DNA of 5,261 nt. It comes from Actinomycetota bacterium (GTDB lineage Bacteria; Actinomycetota; Actinomycetes; Nanopelagicales; Nanopelagicaceae). The notes below the pieces were generated by a model. It searched no databases. It worked only from the letters and a program-made list of their open reading frames with translations, and was not told the origin of the DNA. Numbering within the stretch: position 1 is the first letter of the stretch; the number at the start of each line of letters is the position of its first letter. The stretch spans positions 1-5,261 of the forward strand of contig WLQA01000064.1 of the NCBI GenBank assembly GCA_009698515.1, in the 5' to 3' direction. A program made the translations under genes and the position numbers. Positions 1 through 4,545 of this stretch are shown piece after piece.

Positions 1-417
1 AATAATGCCGGCAAGCTTGTCGATAATTAATCCAGCAACTCTGCCCATCTCTTGAATTGTTAAAGATATTTCAGCAGGTACTGCAGTAGCTGGATGACGC
101 ATACGTGCCAACTTTGCAATGTGGTGAGCCATATCGCCCATGCGCTCTAAATCTGCACTCATACGAAGTGAGGTAACTAGAATTCGAAGATCAGATGCAA
201 CTGGTTGTTGTTTAGCCAAAACCAACATGGTGCGAGCATCTAACTCATGTTGCATGTTGTCGATCAGATCATCTTGGGCAATAACTTTTTCTGCCAACGC
301 AAGATCTGCGGTTAATAAAGCGGTTGTGGCATCAGCCATCGCGCCCTGAACCAGGTCAGCCATATCAACCAAGGTCTGGGTGATGGCATCTAATTCATCA
401 TGAAAGGCATCGCGCAT
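1..417 (-). CDS. phoU: PhoU phosphate-signalling regulator (C-terminal part outside window)
   Basis: PhoU is a cytosolic helical-bundle protein that links the PstSCAB phosphate transporter to the phosphate sensor kinase and keeps the regulon off when phosphate is plentiful. The window shows its first 139 residues of roughly 220 usual for the family; the rest lies left of position 1. The opening MRDAFHDELD resembles actinobacterial PhoU/PhoY starts. Family-typical stretches follow: QQPVASDLR at residues 70-78, and the acidic metal-site-type segment DLERMGD at 89-95, leading into HHIAKLARMRHP. The ATG at 417 is chosen because the frame meets a stop a few codons upstream with no other start between. 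There is no Shine-Dalgarno sequence, but a TACTCT hexamer lies 7 bases upstream, suggesting a leaderless message. The gene is divergent from senX3, as expected for a shared phosphate-control locus. The family call is very secure. Confidence 0.95.
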   Translation of the reverse strand, partial: MRDAFHDELDAITQTLVDMADLVQGAMADATTALLTADLALAEKVIAQDDLIDNMQHELDARTMLVLAKQQPVASDLRILVTSLRMSADLERMGDMAHHIAKLARMRHPATAVPAEISLTIQEMGRVAGLIIDKLAGII

Positions 418-424
418 AGGGGTA

Positions 425-430
425 AGAGTA
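425..430 (-). promoter_or_regulatory. Candidate -10 element of a leaderless phoU promoter
   Basis: Read on the minus strand this is TACTCT, which fits the loose actinobacterial TANNNT pattern. It ends 7 bases before the phoU ATG at 417, so transcription would start at or next to the start codon. No convincing -35 is visible. Inference from position only. Confidence 0.4.
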
Positions 431-440
431 ATGGGTCTAA

Positions 441-457
441 GAAAGTTAATCACTTTC
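441..457. repeat. Inverted repeat GAAAGT-N5-ACTTTC in the phoU/senX3 divergent promoter
   Basis: Two perfect 6-base arms (441-446 and 452-457) flank the 5-base spacer TAATC, midway between the divergent phoU and senX3 starts. The small, AT-rich, symmetrical form and location fit a binding site for a dimeric regulator. No T-tract follows, so a terminator is unlikely. The regulator is unknown. RegX3-type regulators usually bind direct repeats, so this may be a site for something else or chance. Confidence 0.35.
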
Positions 458-491
458 GTGGGTAAATATGAAGCAAACTCTCGGAAAACAG

Positions 492-510
492 CACCTATAA
501 ATCCCACCTA
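492..510. repeat. Short direct repeat CACCTA (two copies, 13-base period) upstream of senX3
   Basis: CACCTA occurs at 492-497 and again at 505-510, just ahead of the senX3 start at 521. OmpR/PhoB-family regulators bind direct repeats in divergent pho promoters, so autoregulation by RegX3 is possible. The 13-base period differs from the 11-base pho-box unit known in this family, which lowers confidence. The copies also overlap both candidate -10 hexamers (TATAAA at 496-501 and TACGAT at 509-514). Confidence 0.25.
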
Positions 511-514
511 CGAT
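509..514 (+). promoter_or_regulatory. Candidate -10 element of senX3-regX3 promoter
   Basis: TACGAT (4 of 6 to TATAAT) ends 6 bases before the senX3 ATG at 521, the spacing expected of a leaderless transcript, and no Shine-Dalgarno sequence precedes the ATG. A competing and closer match to consensus, TATAAA at 496-501, would give a leader of only about 13 bases. Either way the message has almost no 5' untranslated region. No clear -35 is seen for either. Confidence 0.4.
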
Positions 515-520
515 TAAGCC

Positions 521-1591
521 ATGGCCTGGCTCAAAAAAAATACCAGCGATAAACCTGCGAAGTCACCATCGGTGCCGCAAACATTAAAAGCTGCATTAAA
601 TTCATTAGATCGTGATTCATTAATTTTAGATAAGAACAGCAATGCAGTGTTTAAAACAAGTAATGTAGATAAATTAAATATTTTAAGAGATGGCAAAATA
701 AATTCAGAGGAGTTATCAGCATTAGTTCGAGTAGTCCGCAGAACCGGTGTTAAACAAGAGGGCAGCTTTGAATTACCACGTGGCCCGATAGGTGAAGGCA
801 AGCGCGAATTACAGGTTTCAGTCTCGATGCTCTCCGATGCTGGTTTAGTTCTTATTGTGATTGATGATGAAGGAGAAAAGCAACGCATCGATGCGGTCCG
901 CCGAGATTTCATTACAAACATTTCACATGAACTTAAAACTCCTATCACTGCCTTATCTTTAAACAGCGATGCGTTACTAGAGATTAAAAGTGAGCCCGAT
1001 CAAGTAGTTAAATTTGCCAACAAGATTAAGCAACAAGCAGGTCGGCTAAATGATTTAGTTCAGGAAATTATTAATCTTTCAAAGTTACAAGATGCCGATC
1101 CAATGGCGATGGCGACTGAGGTACAGATTCTAGATGTTGTAAATGAGGCTATTGATCAATGTGAAACAAATGCGGAATCTCGCAAAATTATGATTGATCT
1201 AGAAAAGGCTGATGCGGCTAAAGTTTTAGGAAACAGAGATCAACTTGTTATGGCATTACATAATTTAATTGAAAACGGTATTAACTACTCAGCTGAAAAT
1301 ACTCACGTAACAGTCTTGGTGGAAGTAACTGATCAAATTGTTGAAGTAACGGTGAAAGACCAAGGAATTGGTATTGCACAATCAGATATCGATCGAATCT
1401 TTGAAAGATTTTACCGGGTTGATCCAGCGCGATCCCGAGCAACTGGTGGCACTGGCTTAGGACTGTCCATTGTTAAACACGTGGCGGGAAATCATGGTGG
1501 TGAGATTAAGGTTTGGAGTGTTCCAGGAATAGGAAGTACATTCTCACTCCGACTTCCAATTATTAATACCGCAAAGAAAGAAAGTAAATGA
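521..1591 (+). CDS. senX3: SenX3/PhoR-type phosphate-sensor histidine kinase lacking membrane segments
   Basis: This is a two-component histidine kinase that would autophosphorylate on His and pass phosphate to the adjacent regulator. At 356 residues it is shorter than mycobacterial SenX3 (about 410). Residues ~22-115 look like a degenerate PAS-type domain. DAVRRDFITNISHELKTP (124-141) is the dimerisation/H-box with phosphoacceptor His136. The ATPase motifs follow: N-box NLIENGINYS (248-257, Asn252), G1 DQGIGI (280-285), F-box RIFERFYRV (292-300), RSRATGG (304-310) and G2 GTGLGLSIVKH (310-320). The N-terminus MAWLKKNTSDK is polar and no hydrophobic helix is visible anywhere, whereas mycobacterial SenX3 begins with two membrane segments. 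An in-frame TAA at 515-517 excludes an upstream extension, so the kinase appears cytosolic. Its TGA overlaps the regX3 ATG, indicating translational coupling. Neighbouring phoU supports a phosphate role; the Streptomyces counterpart is called phoR. Confidence 0.93.
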   Translation: MAWLKKNTSDKPAKSPSVPQTLKAALNSLDRDSLILDKNSNAVFKTSNVDKLNILRDGKINSEELSALVRVVRRTGVKQEGSFELPRGPIGEGKRELQVSVSMLSDAGLVLIVIDDEGEKQRIDAVRRDFITNISHELKTPITALSLNSDALLEIKSEPDQVVKFANKIKQQAGRLNDLVQEIINLSKLQDADPMAMATEVQILDVVNEAIDQCETNAESRKIMIDLEKADAAKVLGNRDQLVMALHNLIENGINYSAENTHVTVLVEVTDQIVEVTVKDQGIGIAQSDIDRIFERFYRVDPARSRATGGTGLGLSIVKHVAGNHGGEIKVWSVPGIGSTFSLRLPIINTAKKESK

Positions 1592-2271
1592 CAAAGATAT
1601 TAGTTGTAGAGGATGAAGATTCAGTTCTTGATCCATTAGAACTTTTATTAAATAAAGAGGGATTTACCGTCATTACTGCCAAAACCGGTAAAGAGGCGCT
1701 TGAGAAATTTGATAATGCCGGCGCAGATTTAATCCTGCTAGATCTAATGATTCCAGAGGTTTCCGGAACTGAGGTTTGTCGGCAGATCAGAAGTAAGTCA
1801 CAGGTACCAATAATTATGTTGACTGCTAAAGATACAGAAGTAGATAAAGTTGTTGGACTAGAACTTGGCGCCGATGATTATGTTGTAAAGCCTTATTCCA
1901 AAGCAGAATTAATTGCACGAATCAAAGCAGTACTGCGCCGTGGTGCACCGGGCGCTGCATCCTCAAGTGGTGCGCTACTTACCGCAGGTCCAGTAGAGAT
2001 CGATGTAGAAAGTCATAAGGTAAAAGTTCTGGGAGAGTTTGTTTCATTCCCACTTAAAGAGTTTGAGTTGTTGGAATTTCTAGTACGAAATGCCGGTCGA
2101 GTATTAACTCGTACCCAGTTGATAGATCGAATTTGGGGCAGTGATTACTTTGGTGACACCAAAACCCTGGATGTGCATATTAAACGTCTGCGGGCAAAGA
2201 TTGAAAAGGATCCTGCAAATCCAGTATTTATCTTAACTATTCGCGGACTTGGATATAAGTTCGAGATTTAA
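1588..2271 (+). CDS. regX3: RegX3/PhoP-type OmpR-family response regulator
   Basis: This DNA-binding response regulator is the likely partner of the upstream kinase and controls phosphate-starvation genes. The 227 residues match the usual length. The receiver domain (1-~118) carries the acidic pocket E8/D9, phosphoacceptor Asp52 in LLDLMIP, Thr79 in MLTA, and Lys101 in DDYVVKP. A short Ala/Ser/Gly linker (~119-132) leads to the winged-helix domain (~133-227) with the family signatures FPLKEFELLEFL, GRVLTRTQLIDRIWG, VDVHIKRLR-like KTLDVHIKRLRAKIE and the ending TIRGLGYKFE. All residues needed for phosphorylation are present. The ATG overlaps the kinase stop (ATGA at 1588-1591) and only a weak purine-rich stretch precedes it, so translation is probably coupled. 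The TAA at 2269-2271 overlaps the stop codon of the convergent lipoprotein gene, leaving no room for a separate terminator. The name phoP is used for the Streptomyces counterpart. Confidence 0.95.
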   Translation: MTKILVVEDEDSVLDPLELLLNKEGFTVITAKTGKEALEKFDNAGADLILLDLMIPEVSGTEVCRQIRSKSQVPIIMLTAKDTEVDKVVGLELGADDYVVKPYSKAELIARIKAVLRRGAPGAASSSGALLTAGPVEIDVESHKVKVLGEFVSFPLKEFELLEFLVRNAGRVLTRTQLIDRIWGSDYFGDTKTLDVHIKRLRAKIEKDPANPVFILTIRGLGYKFEI

Positions 2272-2774
2272 GCTTTAGCGCGCAGATTAGTTAAATCTTT
2301 GTAAACACCATCTGCTGCAACAATTAACGCATCTAATGTCACAGGTGATGCTTTAGCAAAAGTTACTGTTACTGGAATTCGGTGGCCAATTACTTCAGCT
2401 AAATTACTTACATAGGCATCAGCATTTGCTGCCTCACCAACAAAAATGATTGGTGAATTCTTAGTCAGATCTAATGATTTAGCAGTTACAACAGCAGGAA
2501 GATTATCAATTGAAATTGATGTAATTGCATCTGAATCATCTGCCCAATTAACAAAGGTAGCTACTAAAACTGCAGTACCGGTATCTTCTTTTACAATTAA
2601 TAGATTGCGAATTTTGATTTTCTCGCTCTGTCCTTCTACGCCATCTGTAACCTGTTTAATCTGTGTAGTTGCAGCTGTTTTGCCTGAACCGCATCCAGTT
2701 AATAAAGTTAATGAAAGAGCAATTGAAAATACGCCAATTAATTTCTTAAAAATTGAGTTAGTAGAAAGTGACAT
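2268..2774 (-). CDS. Small secreted lipoprotein, LpqE-like / DUF461-like
   Basis: A predicted 168-residue exported lipoprotein. Residues 1-10 are polar with KK at 10-11, followed by a hydrophobic core (LIGVFSIALSLTLL) and the lipobox LTGC with lipidated Cys28. The mature protein of about 141 residues starts with a Gly/Ser/Thr-rich tether and continues as a beta-rich domain (IKIRNLLIV, AVLVATFVNW, ITSISIDNL, PIIFVGEA, PVTVTFAKA). Strand pattern, the FVGE segment and location divergent from carD resemble mycobacterial LpqE and the Streptomyces small secreted protein next to carD. The fold may be PCuAC-like, but the mature part has no methionine and a single histidine (His131), so the copper ligands of that family are absent and a copper role is doubtful. 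The ATG at 2774 is preferred over TTG at 2780 because a TAACCT hexamer lies 6 bases upstream of the ATG. Function is unknown. Confidence 0.85.
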   Translation of the reverse strand: MSLSTNSIFKKLIGVFSIALSLTLLTGCGSGKTAATTQIKQVTDGVEGQSEKIKIRNLLIVKEDTGTAVLVATFVNWADDSDAITSISIDNLPAVVTAKSLDLTKNSPIIFVGEAANADAYVSNLAEVIGHRIPVTVTFAKASPVTLDALIVAADGVYKDLTNLRAKA

Positions 2775-2780
2775 GATCAA

Positions 2781-2786
2781 AGGTTA
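2781..2786 (-). promoter_or_regulatory. Candidate -10 element of a leaderless lipoprotein promoter
   Basis: On the minus strand this reads TAACCT, a TANNNT hexamer ending 6 bases before the ATG at 2774. That spacing implies a leaderless transcript and argues against the TTG at 2780, which would lie ahead of the predicted transcription start. No good -35 match is seen about 17 bases upstream. Confidence 0.4.
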
Positions 2787-2830
2787 TCTTTTCACCAAAA
2801 TAAAGGGAAAATCTGGCGGTAAATCCCGAG

Positions 2831-2860
2831 GTGAATTGCCTCCCAAAATGCTGGTATCCT
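2831..2860 (+). promoter_or_regulatory. carD operon promoter with extended -10
   Basis: TGGTATCCT at 2852-2860 is an extended -10 (TG-n-TATCCT). A weak -35-like GTGAAT lies at 2831-2836 with an 18-base spacer. The predicted start near 2867 gives a leader of about 20 bases, enough to include the Shine-Dalgarno sequence of carD. The -35 region lies within a small imperfect inverted repeat (GAGG 2828-2831, CCTC 2839-2842) of doubtful meaning. Confidence 0.5.
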
Positions 2861-2871
2861 TAGCCTCTAGT

Positions 2872-2877
2872 GAAAGG
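2872..2877 (+). promoter_or_regulatory. Shine-Dalgarno sequence of carD
   Basis: GAAAGG ends 10 bases before the ATG at 2888. It decides the carD start: the in-frame GTG at 2870 would add six residues not found in mycobacterial CarD and would place this site inside the coding region. It is the only clear Shine-Dalgarno sequence among the starts in this window. Confidence 0.6.
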
Positions 2878-2887
2878 CTCTTCCCAG

Positions 2888-3370
2888 ATGACATTTAAAG
2901 TCGGCGAAACCGTTGTTTACCCACATCACGGAGCTGCACAGATCGAAGCGATCGAAAAGCGCACGATCAAAGGTGAAGAGAAGATCTACCTAGTTTTGAA
3001 GGTTGCACAAGGTGACCTAACTGTCCGCGTACCAGCCGAAAACATCGATCTTGTTGGTGTTCGCGATGTTGTTGATTCAGCCGGCCTAGATCGCGTATTT
3101 AATGTTTTGCGTCAACCATACACAGAAGAGCCAACAAACTGGTCTCGTCGCTATAAAGCAAATGTTGAAAAGCTTGCATCTGGTGATGTTATTAAGGTTG
3201 CTGAAGTAGTTCGTGATCTTTACCGTCGTGATCTAGATCGTGGTCTATCAGCTGGTGAGAAGCGCATGCTTTCAAAAGCAAAACAAATTTTAGTTTCAGA
3301 GCTTGCACTCGCAGAGCGCACAGATGAGGAAAAAGCAGCCACACTTCTTGATGAGGTACTAGCCTCTTAA
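2888..3370 (+). CDS. carD: CarD, RNA polymerase-binding transcription regulator
   Basis: CarD binds the beta subunit of RNA polymerase and stabilises open promoter complexes, especially at rRNA and other housekeeping promoters; it is essential in mycobacteria. The 160 residues match the family length. The N-terminal RNA polymerase-interaction domain (1-~53) starts MTFKVGETVVYPHHGAA and keeps Arg25 and Arg47, the positions known in the mycobacterial protein to contact the polymerase. The helical C-terminal domain (~60-160) keeps EEPTNWSRRYK (80-90) with Trp85, Arg87 and Lys90, the residues contacting DNA at the upstream edge of the -10 element, then GDVIKVAEVVRDLYRRD and GLSAGEKRML. Sequence conservation to mycobacterial CarD is very high by eye. 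It has its own promoter and Shine-Dalgarno sequence and heads the carD-ispDF-cysS series. Isoleucine codons are mostly ATC (5 of 7), unlike the ATT-rich neighbours, which fits strong expression. Confidence 0.97.
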   Translation: MTFKVGETVVYPHHGAAQIEAIEKRTIKGEEKIYLVLKVAQGDLTVRVPAENIDLVGVRDVVDSAGLDRVFNVLRQPYTEEPTNWSRRYKANVEKLASGDVIKVAEVVRDLYRRDLDRGLSAGEKRMLSKAKQILVSELALAERTDEEKAATLLDEVLAS

Positions 3371-3393
3371 GTTGGCAGTTCCCTCTTACTGTC

Positions 3394-4536
3394 ATGAATA
3401 ATAAAACCGCAGCGATAATTGCTGGTGCGGGTAGTGGTCACAGATTAGGTGCAGATTTACCTAAAGCCCTAGTTAAATTAATTGATAAAACTTTAGTTGA
3501 ACATGCTGTTGCTGCGCTCGCACCAGTTGCAAAGTTAATAATTGTTACCGCACCTGCCGGATTTGAAGATAAATTCAGAGAAATTCTTGGTGATCAAGTA
3601 ACTGTAATTACTGGTGGCGTTCTAAGAAGTGACAGTATTCGAATTGCTTTAGAAAATATTGGCAGCGAATATGAATTTGTGTTGGTGCATGATGCGGCTC
3701 GGGCAATTGCCTCAACTGAGTTAGCAAGTAATGTGTTGGCGCAATTAATTAATGGCGAGCAAGCGGTAATTCCAGCACTTGATGTGGTCGACACAATTAA
3801 AGAGGTGGATGCAGGCGGGTATGTTCGAAATACTCCAGAGCGCTCAACACTTCGCGCTGTACAAACTCCACAAGGTTTTTCTAAATCAGTCTTAGCGCAC
3901 GCACACTCATCTGCAGAAGATGCAACAGATGATGCAGCATTGGTTGAAGCAATCGGTATCAAGGTAAAGGTAATTGCTGGCGAAGAGCGCGCATTAAAAA
4001 TTACAACAAAATCAGATCTAGCTCGTGCTACCCAAATCTTGTTACCTAATACTGAAAAACAAATTCGAGTAGGAATCGGAACAGATGCACATGCATTTAG
4101 TGTTGATGCATCTCGCAAACTATGGCTTGCTGGATTGTTATGGGATGGTGAAGTTGGCGTAGATGGACATTCAGATGGTGATGTTGCAGCGCATGCAATA
4201 TGTGATGCCCTTTTATCTGCGGCAAATCTTGGTGATTTAGGAAGTAATTTTGGTGTTAGTGATCCAAAGTACGCAGGTGCATCTGGTGCAACTTTACTTG
4301 CCGAAACTTTCAATAAGGTAAGTACAGCTGGATTTAAAATTGAAAATGTAGCGGTACAAATTGTGGGAAATCGTCCAAAGATTGGTCCGCGCAGAGCTGA
4401 AGCAATAGCCGCACTTTCTAAAGCATTAAATAATGCTGCGGTATCAGTCTCTGCAACCTCTACAGATGGCCTGGGCTTTACTGGTGAAGGTAAGGGCTTA
4501 TCTGCCATTGCAACTGCTTTAATTGTTAGCAAGTAG
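3394..4536 (+). CDS. ispDF: Bifunctional IspDF: MEP cytidylyltransferase fused to MECDP synthase
   Basis: One continuous 380-residue frame encodes two MEP-pathway enzymes. The IspD part (~1-218) makes CDP-methylerythritol from MEP and CTP. It shows the nucleotide-binding loop AGAGSGHRLG (10-19) with Arg17, Lys24 in LPKAL, HDAAR (99-103), PALDVVDTIK (127-136) and TPQGF (158-162). A short linker (~219-223) leads to IspF (~224-380), which cyclises CDP-ME-2-phosphate to MECDP. Its metal ligands are Asp231 and His233 (GTDAHAF) and His267 (DVAAHA), with catalytic-loop His259 (GHSDGD), the VGNRPKIGPRR segment (324-334) and TSTDGLGFTGEG (356-367). The separate kinase IspE acts between these steps and is not in the window. 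HDAAR is followed by Ala104 where many IspD have Pro. The gene begins 23 bases after carD with no Shine-Dalgarno sequence or good promoter, so it is probably read from the carD transcript. Confidence 0.95.
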   Translation: MNNKTAAIIAGAGSGHRLGADLPKALVKLIDKTLVEHAVAALAPVAKLIIVTAPAGFEDKFREILGDQVTVITGGVLRSDSIRIALENIGSEYEFVLVHDAARAIASTELASNVLAQLINGEQAVIPALDVVDTIKEVDAGGYVRNTPERSTLRAVQTPQGFSKSVLAHAHSSAEDATDDAALVEAIGIKVKVIAGEERALKITTKSDLARATQILLPNTEKQIRVGIGTDAHAFSVDASRKLWLAGLLWDGEVGVDGHSDGDVAAHAICDALLSAANLGDLGSNFGVSDPKYAGASGATLLAETFNKVSTAGFKIENVAVQIVGNRPKIGPRRAEAIAALSKALNNAAVSVSATSTDGLGFTGEGKGLSAIATALIVSK

Positions 4537-4539
4537 AAT
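4534..4539 (+). promoter_or_regulatory. Possible internal -10 element for cysS, overlapping the ispDF stop codon
   Basis: TAGAAT matches TATAAT at 5 of 6 positions and ends 6 bases before the cysS ATG, the same spacing as at senX3 and the lipoprotein gene. Its first three bases are the ispDF stop codon TAG. There is no Shine-Dalgarno sequence for cysS. It could give a leaderless cysS message in addition to readthrough from carD-ispDF. No clear -35 is visible, and the match may be chance. Confidence 0.35.
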
Positions 4540-4545
4540 TTAACA

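Noticed and set aside
140..349. 69-codon plus-strand frame opposite phoU
   Set aside because: Shadow of the well-conserved PhoU frame; no motif.
514..948. 144-codon open frame on the minus strand opposite senX3
   Set aside because: Antisense to the well-supported kinase N-terminus; no recognisable domain and low-complexity Ser/Thr content.
2283..2297. AGATT-AGTTA-AATCT as a terminator for regX3
   Set aside because: The stem is only 5 base pairs, AT-rich, inside the lipoprotein coding sequence and not followed by a T-tract.
2828..2842. GAGG-N7-CCTC inverted repeat as a carD operator
   Set aside because: Arms of only 4 bases are expected by chance; noted with the promoter but not claimed as an operator.
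2870..2887. GTG at 2870 as the carD start
   Set aside because: It would add MKGSSQ ahead of the conserved MTFKVG start and bury the Shine-Dalgarno sequence at 2872-2877. It lies 9 bases after the -10, so a leaderless start there is not wholly excluded.
2446..2898. 150-codon plus-strand frame across the lipoprotein gene and the carD leader
   Set aside because: Antisense to a gene with a clear signal peptide and lipobox. The last 41 codons (ATG 2773) cross the carD promoter, and the predicted carD transcript starts after that ATG, so it is not a good leader peptide either.
3372..3404. TTGGCA (3372-3377) as a -35 element of an ispDF promoter
   Set aside because: The only -10-like sequence at suitable spacing (TAATAA at 3399-3404) lies after the ispDF ATG at 3394, so it could not yield a full ispDF message.
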